NCBI GenBank assembly: GCA_036924085.1 | Contig: JAVGWX010000004.1 | Coordinates: forward strand, 8,982,416 to 9,046,415 | Source of the DNA: Ariolimax columbianus | Lineage: Eukaryota > Mollusca > Gastropoda > Stylommatophora > Arionidae | Reading direction: 5' to 3' | DNA length: 64,000 bases | Position numbers and translations under genes: made by a program | Notes under the pieces: generated by a model | What the model was told of the DNA's origin: nothing | Seen by the model: only the letters and a program-made list of their open reading frames with translations | Database searches by the model: none | Shown: positions 35,174 through 46,568 of the stretch, piece after piece | Layout of the letters: the number at the start of each line of letters is the position of its first letter | Position numbering within the stretch: position 1 is the first letter of the stretch

Positions 35174-35537
35174 GCAACTTAATCCGTGGCATGTGTTTCG
35201 TGTTTAGTTCTTGTAGACGTCACGTCCACTTAATCCCTGGTACGTGTCTCGTATTTAGTTCTTGTAGACGTCACGTCCACTTAATCCCTGGCACGTGTCT
35301 CGTATTTAGTTCTTGTAGACGTCACGTCCACTTAATCCCTGGCACGTGTCTCGTATTTAGTTCTTGTAGACGTCACGTCCACTTAATCCCTGGCACGTGT
35401 CTCGTATTTAGTTCTTGTAGACGTCACGTCCACTTAATCCCTGGCACGTGTCTCGTATTTAGTTCTTGTAGACGTCACGTCCACTTAATCCCTGGTACGT
35501 GTCTCGTGTTTAGTTCTTGTAGACGTCACGTCATGTA
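35174..35537. repeat. Minisatellite, 51-bp unit, 7 copies, with E-box and CRE-like motifs
   Basis: The unit is GTGTCTCGTATTTAGTTCTT, GTAGACGTCACGTCCACTTA and ATCCCTGGCAC, with very little variation. Most unit joins make the palindrome CACGTG, and each unit has AGACGTCA, one base from the CRE consensus TGACGTCA. The 17-residue plus frame is a by-product of the period. Confidence 0.95.
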
Positions 35538-35667
35538 AAACAGAACCGTCTGATAGCAACGAGAGATCGAATATCATCAACACAATCAGTCAGTCTTTTA
35601 TAATGGCGTGCGGAGGTCAACCTCTTCATTTCTTGATAGACGGTAGGCTCTTAGATCTAATCTTTTC

Positions 35668-35985
35668 AGCAGCGAACAGACTTGACAGCAGAATTCTCTA
35701 CACTTGTGATTATTGAAAGCAGCAAACAGACTTGACAGATACATTCTATGGACTTGTGAGTATTGACAGCAGCAAACAGACTTGACAGAAGACTTCTCTG
35801 GACTTGTAAGTATTGACAGCAGCAAACAGACTTGACAGAAGATTTCTCTGGACTTGTGAGTATTGACAGCAGCAAACAGACTTGACAGAAGATTTCTCTG
35901 GGCTTGTGAGTATTGACAGCAGCAAACAGACTTGACAGAAGAATTCTCTGGACTTGTGAGTGTTGACAGCAGCAAACAGACTTGT
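35668..35985. repeat. Minisatellite, 50-bp unit, about 6.3 copies
   Basis: The unit is AGCAGCAAACAGACTTGACA, GAAGATTTCTCTGGACTTGT and GAGTATTGAC. The left-most copies are the most diverged. Confidence 0.93.
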
Positions 35986-36125
35986 GTTCTGTATTCAGTA
36001 GTGAATCTATCACGTCTATCAGATGTAAGTCATAGTTGCCTGGTGATGACCTGGAGTAGCATTGTACAATAAGCTTTGACCAGAGCGGCTGATAAACACG
36101 TCAGTGAAAAGCTGCTACCAATAAT

Positions 36126-36450
36126 GTGCCCCAACCAGCCGGTAATGTGCCCCAACCAGACTTAATGTGCCCCAATCATCCCTAATTTGCCCCAACCAGC
36201 CCTAATGTGCCCCAACCAGCCCAAATGTGCCCCAACCAGACTTAATGTGCCCCAATCATCCCTAATTTGCCCCAACCAGCCCTAATGTGCCCCAACCAGC
36301 CCAAATGTGCCCCAACCAGCCCTAATGTACCCCAACCAGCCCAAATGTGCCCCAACCAGACTTAATGTGCCCCAATCATCCCTAATTTGCCCCAACCAGC
36401 CCTAATGTGCCCCAACCAGCCCAAATGTGCCCCAACCAGCCCTAATGTCC
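36126..36450. repeat. Minisatellite, 20-bp unit, about 16 copies, with higher-order units
   Basis: The unit is GTGCCCCAACCAGCCCTAAT. A block of four monomer types (CTTAATGTGCCCCAATCATC and the following three) recurs at about 36161, 36241 and 36361, so larger blocks were duplicated. Confidence 0.95.
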
Positions 36451-36604
36451 TCATATGATCCACAGCACCCAATATGACACAAAAGCGTTTAATGTCAATA
36501 GGGTCAAGTGTCAACATGACTCGGACCAATCAGGGAAATCTAATTAGTGCTTTCGATTAATTACTAATAGAAGTACCCACGTTAATGTCCACCTTAAGTT
36601 GGCA

Positions 36605-37045
36605 AGAGTTAGTCCAGAACAGAGATTGGATGATAGAGCGCAGAGAGTTAGTCCAGAACAGAGATTGGATGATAGAGCGCAGAGAATTAGTCCAGAACAG
36701 AGATTGGATGATAGAGCGCAGAAAGTTAGTCCAGAACAGAGATTGAATGACAGAGCGCAGAGAATTAGTCCAGAACAGAGATTGGATAACAGAGCGCAGA
36801 GAATTAGTCCAGAACAGAGCTTGAATGACAGAGCGCAGAGAATTAGTCCAGAACAGAGATTGGATGACAGAGCGCAGAGAATTAGTCCAGAACAGAGATT
36901 GTATGACAGAGCGCAGAGAATTAGTCCAGAACAGGTATTGGACGACAGAGCTCAGATAATTAGTCCAGAACAGGTATTGGACGACAGAGCTCAGATAATT
37001 AGTCCAGAACAGGTATTGGACGACAGAGCTCAGAGAATTAGTCCG
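36605..37045. repeat. Minisatellite, 39-bp unit, about 11 copies
   Basis: The unit is ATTAGTCCAGAACAGAGATT plus GGATGACAGAGCGCAGAGA. On plus it reads ISPEQRLDDRAQR, and a frame of 184 codons (36599-37153) continues 40 codons past the array. The last three units share GGTATTGGACGACAGAGCTC. There is no domain I recognise, so I list this as a repeat. Confidence 0.93.
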
Positions 37046-39423
37046 CAACATAAATATGTCTCACAGCACCCATCCCATAAACCTTTAACCAATGAAGGTA
37101 GTGTGGGAGCCGTTGTACGTGCCAACGTTTCATCGTCAAACAGACACAACTGATTACATAAGGCAAGTGAGTCCGTTTGAATATCCATAATGCAGGCCAC
37201 TCAAATGGTCAATGTTTCAGTCTTCGTATACTGGAAGTTTGTGTTTCTCAACTATTTCTTGAGCTTATTGCTTAATGTTAGCACTTTCTTGCGCTAAGTG
37301 AAACGCTTGTGCTATTTTCATTTAATGTATATCCTGTTTAATTTAATGACATGTCCCAAATGTAATCTTTATTTTCAGACTTAACTCCCGTCATTAGGTT
37401 TATGTCCCCGTCAAAGTTTGTATTCTTTTGCTTTATATATTGTTTTATTGTTTGTTTCATTCCTTTCATACGTTTTTTTTAAATTCAGCAAATATACTAT
37501 TAGAATTAATGCCTTGCTTTTATTGACTATTAACCATTAACTTGCTAAATTTGCATTCACTTTATGATATCTGAAATTTGGCTTTTAATTAGTTCACTGC
37601 TTCTTGCAATGTTTATGTGTTATTATTTGCGTAATTGATGGAGCGCGCATATGCGTCTATCAATCTTTGTTATTTAGTTTTGCAACTGTTGACTACACAC
37701 TCACGTATACAGCACGTACTGACTTCTATTATTCCATGTGTTCTATTTCATTTGTCTTTCACTTCATTTCAAGCCCTTTTCTCTTGTTCTTTCTCTCAAT
37801 ATGTGAATCAAACGTTACCCAAATCTTGTATACCTTCTTGACCCTCAAACTCCCAAACGTTCTCTGATTTTCATTAGCCCGTCGTCTGCTCAACATGGCA
37901 CTCTCTGTCTGATGAATGCCTCGTTCTGTTTATGCTCACTGTTAAGGTAAATTTGATTCACATGAGGTCAAAGACGAGTTCTCTCGTATCGAGGCGCTGA
38001 ATACTCACAGTCAGAGCTCCGTTAGTTCTAGATTCCTGGCTCTGATCTGTTTATGTTGTTTGGGACAGCGGGTCTCTCTCTCACTTTCTCTTTCTCTCTC
38101 TCTGTATCTATCTGCCTCTATCTTTATATATGTGTGTACATATATACATATGCGCGCGCATGTGTGTGTGTGTCTGTCTGTCTATATGTGTGTTTCACAC
38201 CCACGGACATCTGCACAAGCTAATGCTGTCGTTGATGTTGTTGGAAGCATCTTGTGCTGTTGAGTTAGTCCTTTACGTTTTGTTGGTGGCGGGTTATAGT
38301 GGATTCATCCTCTTTTATCGATAGACGTACTTGAAAAAGTGGATCTGAATCGTTAAGACTGTAGTGCAATACGAGTTGTCTCAGAACATTCACCACTATG
38401 GGGATTGCAGTAACGTGTTTAGAAGTTTGGCCAGACTCCTACTGACGGTATTGTAATGTGAGGCTCGGCAGTAAACTCACCACTACGAGGATTGCACTGT
38501 CGATTCCACCTCGTTGACCAGACTGCTGTGCACAAAAACATACTTTTTATATCTTCATCTGTTGTTTTGGTTTTCTTAAAAAAACAACCTTTGTATTATT
38601 AGTTGTTGTTTAATTATTCAAAATAAATAGCTTGCACAGTTACTCCTAAATATCCTAAATTCGTTGTTTTTCTCGAACTCTTTCTTTGTTTTTGGTGTAA
38701 AATTCTGAGTGTTTCTTCAGCTGGTGTTTTGTGTATTGAAAATCTGCAGGTTTCAGCTCTCGATTGTCGTCAAAGTAAGTCGCTTTTCCTTATGGATGTG
38801 ACGGGTCCAAGTGATATTTTCATGTTCCCAAAATCAATGTCAAACTAACCGATGGAACAGTCAACCAACAACTCATGCAATATTTCTGGAGGAACATCAA
38901 CTAATCATCCTTTTAAAACAAAACACGCTGCTCGTGTCAGCCATTAATGAGGGAGAGCAGCTTCACGTCGACTCGTCCCTAAGGGATGTTGATGGTCTGT
39001 TATGTTCATCCGGGACTCATTCATTTCCTGTGACCTTTCACCTCCCCAGAGATTTGCATATTTCAGTGAGATGAGAAGGTCCTTCCTACAACTTTGGTCT
39101 GGAGAGTTGCTTTAGCCGAAACAGTTGGGTTGCTTTTGTTGTTTATTTCTGTGTTTTTCTATTTCTTGTTTTGTTTTGTTTTGTTTAGCTGTTAAGTTCA
39201 TAATTGACTATGTGCATCCACCAAAGGTGTGTACATAAACTCAATACATGTTTCTCTTTCTTTGACTGCTACCAAATAATCACATATATTTTCTACATAA
39301 GCTTATCGGCTTGTTTCAGGCTCTTCTTGTCTACATGCAGTGTTTTTCTGTTAACTGAACTCTGGGAGTGCAGTACTGTAAATCTGATCCTCTCGTGGAG
39401 TCGACAAATCAGGAGGAAATGTT
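37046..39423. other. 2.4 kb without recognisable genes
   Basis: A CT-rich then TG-rich microsatellite lies at 38080-38185. CACCACTA plus GGATTGCA occurs twice about 95 bp apart (38390, 38483). Frames of 60-87 codons are not recognised. Confidence 0.45.
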
Positions 39424-40085
39424 CTTCTGTGTGTGCGTCCTCCCAGCACAGGTGCATGTATGTGTGTGCGTCCTCCCAACCCAATACAGGTGCATGTATG
39501 TGTGTGCGTACTCCCAGCACAGGTGCATGGATGTTTGTGCGTCCTCCCAACCCAACACAGGTGCATGTATGTGTATGCGTACTCCCAGCACAGGTGTATG
39601 TATGTGTGTGCGTCCTCCCAACCCTACACAGGTGCATGTATGTGTGTGCGTCCTCTCAACCCAACACAGGTGCATGTATGTGTGTGCATCCTCTCAACAC
39701 AACACAGGTGCATGTATGTGTGTGCGTCTTCCCAACACAGGTGAATGTATGTGTATGCGTCCTCCCAACACAGGTGCATGTATGTGTATGCGTCCTCCCA
39801 ACACAGGTGCATGAATGTGTGTGCGTCCTCTCAACACAGGTGCATGTATGTGTGTGCGTCCTCCCAACACGGGTGCATGTATGTGTGTGCATCCTCCCAA
39901 GAGAGGTGCATGTATGTGTGTGCGTCCTCCCAACACAGGTGCATGTATGTGTGTGCGTCCTCCCAAGAGAGGTGCATGTATGTGTGCGTCCTCCCAAGAG
40001 AGGTGCATGTATGTGTGTGCGTCCTCCCAAGAGATGTGCATGTATGTGTGTGCGTCCTCCCAAGACAGGTGCATGAATGTGTGTC
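39424..40085. repeat. Minisatellite, 33/38-bp units, about 19 copies
   Basis: The unit is GTGCGTCCTCCCAACACAGG plus TGCATGTATGTGT. Left-hand units carry an extra CCCAA. The right half has an AAGAGAGG variant. Several frames (up to 290 codons) stay open on both strands, with Cys/Val-rich or His/Thr-rich repeats that mimic proteins. Confidence 0.93.
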
Positions 40086-41367
40086 GGACACTTCATTGTA
40101 GTGAACACAAGCTATTTAAGTCTGCAGTGAGAAGATGGCCTTCTGAATATTGTCAAGTGATCTATTCTTGGGAAGAAGTTTGCATGTTTGAGATATTTCA
40201 AACTTTCATTCAAACATTTCATACTTCTAGAAACATCCTCGTAACAGCAAGTGTGTTCCTCTCTTCGCATAAACATAGCCTGTGTCCTAATCGCTTAATG
40301 GGAAGCGTAGGGCGGCACCCTAGTACGTATATCCTCTTTTGCGGCGTTGATTTCTGCAGATTTTTTTTACATGACGAGCTTGCGAGACCTATGCGCAATC
40401 CTCCTGTGTGTCTCTTGTCACTTGCTTGGAAGGTACTCTGGTGGCCATATCTTCTGCCCCACCTCCCCCGCAGGTACCACTCGGATGAATTATACATTTA
40501 CAGTTTGCAGGAACTAGCAAACAGAAGCTGACAAACTCCAGCTACATTACGTACGGACCCCACGACTCTCGGGAATCAGCAAAGAAGACTCCGTTCATGT
40601 GTGTGCATATATGTGTATGTGTATGTCTGTAAATGCGTGTATGTGTAGAAAACACATGGGTGTATGCGTGTGCATGTTTGTATGTATTTGACTGTGCGTG
40701 TGTTGTTAATCATCCGGGCATTAATAGCTGGGCCCGACCTAGACCGTTTAGTGAAGGCCTGAAGCAGTTAACGATTGCCGGGAAACCGGTTGGAAATGCC
40801 AGGGTGATATTTGAAGATGTCCGGGCTCCTATTTCCATGGGCCTGTATAATGCGCCGTGTATCATCTGTCAGCCCCAGTAGATCGTCATTCGAGACCTTT
40901 CACTAGCAGCGATACCAGACCTTCGATACTAGCTAGCGGAACGATACCATTACGGTTACACCCTATGATGCTATACTCGTTAAAGTTGTTCTTTCTCTTG
41001 ACCGGGCACACCACATTCAACCAAAGATAGTCTTTCTGAAGGTGGCATTGTCAACAAAATAGCAATTAATAGAAAACCAACAATACCATACACTAAAAAT
41101 ATTCATATTTTGCTGGGCTGTCTTCTTGAACTTGTACATCTAAAATATTTTAGACATCAAAATACACAGTTTGATGAACCTAACGTAGGAATATGAATAA
41201 AGGACAACATCTCAGCGAATACAAGTGATAAGCCAAAATGGCGATCTAGAAAAGCATTTGACATGACGACTAAAGATAGATAACTGAAGATATCCCTTGC
41301 ACGTAGTTTCTTATTTTCATGACAGTTTCACTTCCCCTGGTGTGGACGACCATATCCTCATTCAATA
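40086..41367. other. 1.3 kb with no assigned gene
   Basis: The stretch 40705-40880 is GC-richer and reads NHPGINSWARPRPFSEGLKQ on plus to a stop at 40879-40881. It could be a fragment of coding sequence or of a mobile element, but I do not recognise it. The rest is AT-rich. Confidence 0.4.
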
Positions 41368-41455
41368 GTCAGGTCAGGTCAGGTCAGGACATTCCGTAAC
41401 CGGTGAGGACGTTGGGGCACACATTAAGACATCCTCACAAGACCACGCCACCCTT
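41368..41455 (-). mobile_element. 3' end of the LINE family seen at 3486-4545
   Basis: On minus, from 41455: GAGAAGGGTGGCGTGGTC, TTGTGAGGATGTCTTAATGT, GTGCCCCAAC and a (CTGAC)n tail at 41368-41390. This closely matches 4435-4525. Only the last 90 bp are present, so it is an extreme 5' truncation. Confidence 0.8.
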
Positions 41456-41954
41456 CTCTGTTCAATTCAATAGTACGTCCCTAGAATTGTTGCTTAGCGC
41501 TGTTTTGTTCCGTCAAATAATATTAACCTGTCCGTTTTTTATGAACCTTTGTCTTTTCTCAAGCGCTTTCGTCTGTTACCTCGCTCGTTCCATCGATACC
41601 GTCTTCTTCTGTAACAAGCTTCGCGTATTACGCAGGCTTTCCTCTGAACTTATTTATTAGTCATTGAGTTCATTATTACATTATTTACAAGTCCCATCTC
41701 TTTCATTATTGTTGGTTCATTTATTATTGTTATTATTATTATTAATATTTATTGCTCTTCAATTGGCAACACGCAGACTTCTATATTGTTTTGTTTTAAA
41801 TACACGTGACAGTAAGTCCTAGCAAGTCTCTGCGTGTTGATTCCTAGATCTCCTGACTGTGGAAGAAAGAATTGTTCCACTGCTATATCCTCCTGCATGT
41901 CATAAGTCCCCGTGGCAGCCCTCGAAAGATGATACAAGACCTGGCTACTAAAAA
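41456..41954. other. No gene; (ATT)n run
   Basis: A TTATTATTATTA run at 41715-41745 could be the A-rich tail of an element on minus. The 75-codon minus frame 41749-41976 is not recognised. Confidence 0.45.
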
Positions 41955-44008
41955 TAAGTGAATGAAAAAACGACACATACTATCTTCTCCCTGTCAAACA
42001 CACGACAGCAAGTAAACCTCCAATTAAATGGAAAAGAGATACGGCAAGATGAGTCTCCAACCTTCTTAGGAGTCTCCCTAGACCGACGTCTCAACCTGGA
42101 AAGCGCAAATTTTAAAGAGCCAGCTGAAGGCGCGGCTACGCATGTCCATCGTGACGGAAACTTACTGGTACTACTTGGGGTGCTGACGGAAACTTGCTGG
42201 TACTACTTGGGGTGCTGACGGAAACTTGCTGGTACTACTTGGGGTGCTGACGGAAACTTGCTGGTACTACTTTGGGTGCTGACGGAAACTTGCTGGTACT
42301 ACTTGGGGTGCTGACGGAAACTTGCTGGTACTACTTGGGGTGCTGACGGAAACTTGCTGCTACTACTTGGGGTGCTGACGGAAACTTGCTGGTACTACTT
42401 GGGGTGCTGACGGAAACTTGCTGGTACTACTTGGGGTGCTGACGGAAACTTGCTGGTGCTACTTGGGGTACTGACGGAAACTTGCTGGTACTACTTGGGG
42501 TACTGACGGAAACTTGCTGGTACTACTTGGGGTGCTGACGGAAACTTGCTGGTACTACTTGGGGTGCTGACGGAAACTTGCTGGTACTACTTGGGGTGCC
42601 GACGGAAACTTGCTGGTACTACTTGGGGTGCCGACGGAAACACAATAACAAAATTATACACAGGCAGCGTGAGACCAATTTTGGAATACGGCATTGCAGC
42701 TTGGTCCACGGCATCTAAATGAAACTTGTTACAAAATAGGGCGCACCCAGAACCAAACAGCCCGTATCATAACAGGAGCCCTAAAGTCCACCCAAATAAA
42801 AGAACTGGAAGCTAGCTATGACTGGGCTACAGCCAATGGAAGACCGCCGAGACTGCAGAATCCTACAGCAAGCCGAAAAATTCAAAAGAATCATGGACCA
42901 CACGATCCATCCCAGACTAAATGGATTAGGACGCGGCAGGCTAAAAAGGAAAAGTTTTACAGTCCATGCAAAAGAAAATATTAAAAACAATGCTACACTC
43001 TTAAACGAACAAATAAAACCAATACCAGCATGCTCCATCCTCTGCCTCTAGAAAGGAAGACCCGTCCCTGATTTTATTTGCAATATCCCCAACATCGAAG
43101 ACAAAAAGACACTAACAGAGGAACAGTAAAAACACCTAGTTACAAATTACGTCAACCAAAAATGTCCACCAACAGCCTGGACGAACGCCTATACGGATGG
43201 CTCAGCCAAAGATGCCATTGGAAACAGGGGGAGGAGGCATCACTATAAAATTAAAAAGCAAAGTATACTCAGCAGCATTTGCCACTGGAAGACGCTGCAG
43301 AAACTTCAGTGCCGAGGTCAGTGCCCTGAGACAAGCAACTAAAACCATTATAGACCAAAAGGAGCAGGCAGAAAAGCAAGTGACCATTTTCACAGACACC
43401 CTCGAAGTGTTAATGGCACTCAAGAACCAGCACAAAAATGAGCTCGGTGCTCTGACAGAATCGCTAGAACGCCTGTGCCAGTGCTTCCAAAAAAGCACAG
43501 TCCAGTGGATACCATCCCACTGCGACATTTCAGGCAGCGAGGAGGTGGACAGACTCGCCAGAGAGGAAGAAATGCTGCAACAGAGTGACACAGAAATCAT
43601 ATACAGTGAGACAAAAGCATTCATTAGGGCAACGTACAGTGCGAAATAGAAAAAAGACCACCACGGCCACATAGAAAACGATGCCTACCCTCAACTCTCC
43701 AGGCGAGATCAGGTGATAATTCTCCGGCTACGCACAGGTCACAACAGACTTAGATGCCATCTGTACAACAAGTTCAAGATTGGCACTGCAGACCTTTGTG
43801 CCTGCGGCACAGTCCCCATGAAGGCAGAACATATTTTGCTGCCCTGTTCACTGTATACCGACAAAAGGAGTAGCATCTGGCAACAGTCAGTGTCCTTCCA
43901 CGAGAAGCTGTACGGAAGCGTACAGAGTCTTGAGTCGACTGCTGCCTTCGTTACAGTCATTGAAGTTGAGGTCTGAAGATGAACGAGGAAGAAGAAGAAG
44001 AAGAATAA
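41955..44008 (+). mobile_element. RNase H LINE related to family B, C-terminal half with an internal minisatellite
   Basis: Begins in the reverse transcriptase with LGVSLDRRLNLE near 42090 (the YLGVxLDRxL box). It runs into a 32-bp array at 42153-42645 and resumes with KLYTGSVRPILEYGIAAW near 42650-42705. The linker follows (RIITGALKSTQI, later AEKFKRIMDHTIHPRLNG). RNase H has TDGSAKDAIG (catalytic Asp near 43195), a frameshift, FSAEVSALRQA (Glu), IFTDTLEVL (Asp) and WIPSHCDISGSEEVDRLAR (His/Asp box) in the frame 43197-43649. The C-terminal frame 43713-43976 has LRLRTGHNRLRCHLYNKF and CACGT...HILLPC, then GAACGAGGAAGAAGAAGAAG as a (GAA)n tail. Stops and frameshifts throughout mean it is dead; the endonuclease and most of the reverse transcriptase are missing. 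Confidence 0.88.
42153..42645. repeat. Minisatellite, 32-bp unit, 15 copies, derived from LINE coding sequence
   Basis: The unit is GACGGAAACTTGCTGGTACT plus ACTTGGGGTGCT. Units begin at 42153 and then every 32 bp to 42633, exactly 15 periods. In the LINE frame the unit reads KLAGTTWGAD, the conserved segment directly before KLYTGSVRP, which follows the array. The array is therefore an expansion of element sequence in place. Confidence 0.95.
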
Positions 44009-44954
44009 GTCACTATAGAGGATACTGCATGGATTAACATAAAATCAAATAAAACAAATTGCTGCAGAAACGACCGCTGCTAGAGTTTACAAAGTACTTT
44101 GACACAGGCGTTCTGTAAGAAACCATTTACATTGGTATTCCTGTGCTTGGTCAGGAGCGATACTAAGAAGAAAATAGCTTGCATGTCAGATCATAATATT
44201 CGATTCTCGTGATATCAATAATCTCGAAGTAAAGAGATGAAAATGTAACGTCCGAGTATTGCAAAAAGTTGCAAACAACGGTTATTGCTAGTATCGATAT
44301 CGGCATGAGCGTTAGAACACATCCCTAATAGACCACCAATGGCCGCCACATAAGCCACCGGTTCTGTGTATGCACCTAGCAACAGGCTTGGCTAAAGGTG
44401 AATGAAATGTCATAGAATGTATGGTGATATTTTCAAACCTCTGGAAACCAAGTCCATGCCCTTTTCTTGCCTGTATATTTGGTCTCTCCCATTTCTAGTC
44501 ATTTTTATAAGTACTGCCCCCTACGCCGGGATGTTTTGTATTGTGTGTACCTTAGACAGTAGTCTCTGTTCATTGTGCCGTGTGTTTAAAGAGTGTCCTG
44601 TTTTCACTCACGGATTGAGTAGCACCAACAGTAACTAGTTCGTGTACCTGCAATCATACCGTTCTTCCGACCTACTAGTCATGTGCTGCTTTTTAAAATC
44701 AATTAATCAATCAACCAAATAATAATTAAATAGTTTAATTAATAAATAATATGTGCACATTTTGTTAACGATATTGTGATCTGTCACTATGCTCTTTACC
44801 AGTTTATTTTTGCGTCCATAAACTGTTTCAAGTTTATTTGCATATTCTAATTGCAAGAGTAGTTATGGACGAAAATGTATATTTACATTTGAAAGTGTCA
44901 TTTCAGGAAAACATATAGTTGTTAATAAAATAACAATTCAGGAAGAGCTTGTAA
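44009..44954. other. No recognisable gene
   Basis: AT-rich unique sequence. A 78-codon plus frame at 44402-44638 is not recognised. Confidence 0.45.
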
Positions 44955-45190
44955 TGTTATTTCTGTCTGAAAAGCGCAGTGGTTAGTGCGCATGCTGCTC
45001 GTACCAGGTACTGGGTTCAAATCCAATTATTGAAACTACTAGAGCATAGCACTATCGGGTTACAGATACGGCCATTTCCTTGTCAGACTCATGAGTTTTA
45101 ACAACTCTGCCACACTCATGCACTATGTTTACGCGGGAATGGTCAAGGACATCACGTCAGATATGCCAAAGAAAAGAAAACAGGGGTCCC
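44955..45190 (+). mobile_element. tRNA-derived SINE (family S3)
   Basis: A box AGCGCAGTGGTTAGTGCGC at about 44974 and B box GGGTTCAAATCC at about 45012 are both well placed for polymerase III. About 165 bp of unrelated body follows, ending near GTTTGTTTAGATAAAATAA. It differs from S1 and S2 in body sequence. Confidence 0.7.
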
Positions 45191-45628
45191 TGATTTGCGA
45201 GATCTCGTTTGTTTAGATAAAATAATATACATGACAGTATTGTTGTTGTGATGGGTTTCTATTTTGTTTACAAAGTTTTGTATTTGTTCGTCATCAAAAT
45301 CAACATTTGTGTACGTGTTCAAGCCTTAAAAGCCGATGCTTTGTACGTGTTCTAGCCATAAACTCGGCATATTGCTACTAATTAAATTGCTAAATAGATC
45401 GAACTAAAATTCTGGAAAACTAATTGATTTTCTAAAATCAGATATCTCCATTCATCCAAAATAATCCAAAGTAATTGTACCATTGATAAGAACAAAGACA
45501 CAACTGCAAGAATGCTATTTAATTAAAAGTGTAATGTTAACTTTCGCACTCTACGTCTAAGATTAGATCTTGTCATCATTAATTTAAACATTTACATGGA
45601 TATTTGTACGTACTTATATGAACTAGTG
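45191..45628. other. No recognisable gene
   Basis: AT-rich unique sequence between two SINEs. Confidence 0.5.
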
Positions 45629-45865
45629 GATTCCGTGGCGAAGTGGTTAAGCCGTCGGCACGTGATCAGGTGGTGTGGGTTCGACTCCGGACTCCGCCGT
45701 CTTTATTTCACGGGTGCTTGATGCGGAGTCCCCCTGCATCTCGTAGTCGCCCCCTAGTCGTCTTGTCCTTGACTTGCCACTGGGATCAGGTGGCTCGAGG
45801 CGAGAGAGTGAGGATAAAAATTAGCGCAGTTAATCCTTACTAAAAATAGCGATAGACAAATAAAT
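45629..45865 (+). mobile_element. tRNA-derived SINE (family S4)
   Basis: Head sequence GGATTCCGTGGCGAAGTGGT and TAAGCC (A box) with B box GGGTTCGACTCC at about 45678. The head resembles a Ser/Leu-type tRNA but the acceptor stem cannot be closed convincingly, so I call a SINE and not a tRNA gene. The body includes CCCCTAGTCGTCTTGTCC, and the end is near GATAGACAAATAAATTA. Confidence 0.72.
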
Positions 45866-46294
45866 TATGCCACCATCGTCTACGCTGGACGCCGGCCTTT
45901 GCCTTTGGCTATTTGAAATACAACTTAGTTGCAACCATTATAATCGTGTACATCTCTGAACAACAAAGGGCTTACTGGATCACAAAACACAGTTTCTAAA
46001 TTGCCTAGTGTTATTAAATTAAATATTATGTTTGCGATTTAAATACCGATAATTTAGTAAAGTTTGTATATAAATAGTTTTTCATGAAATAATGAGCGCC
46101 TTAACTAAACCTTGGGCTGCCAAGATCAGGCTTGTTTAACAGCTATGGGTTAACAACAGCAACAACAGCAAAACCTTTCCAGTTTATTCACGATTTGAAA
46201 GAAATACTTTATGCCTCCATGAACACTATTGGCCTAATATTTGCTGTTTGATTGTCAGAAAATATATGTTTCCTTTGTATTTCTGTCACTTTAT
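45866..46294. other. No recognisable gene
   Basis: AT-rich; a short (CAACAG)n at about 46155. Nothing else. Confidence 0.5.
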
Positions 46295-46568
46295 TCATGA
46301 AATCGTGAGTTAGTAACAGATAGGCAGCTTAATCAGGAAAAATGGCTCAAGTTTGAGACAGTTATAGCTTCCCTTGTATCACAATCGCGAGTTAGTAACA
46401 GATAGAAAGCATAACATCAGTTCAGTGAAGATGTCTTAAGTTTGAATCTGTTATAGCTTCCCTTGTATCACAATCGCGAGTTAGTAACAGATAGAAAGCA
46501 TAACATCAGTTCAGTGAAGATGTCTTAAGTTTGAATCTGTTATAGCTTCCCTTGTATCACAATCGTTT
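46295..46568. repeat. 89-bp direct repeat, about 3 copies
   Basis: GTTATAGCTTCCCTTGTATC starts at 46361, 46450 and 46539. A diverged earlier copy is at 46295-46360. The full copies are nearly identical. Confidence 0.92.

Noticed and set aside
39204..40076. 290-codon Cys/Val-rich plus frame that resembles a cysteine-repeat protein
   Set aside because: Equally long frames run in other phases and on minus through the same 33-bp array, so it is a product of the repeat.
45629..45700. Functional tRNA gene (Ser/Leu type)
   Set aside because: A and B boxes are good but the acceptor stem does not close, and a SINE-like body follows.
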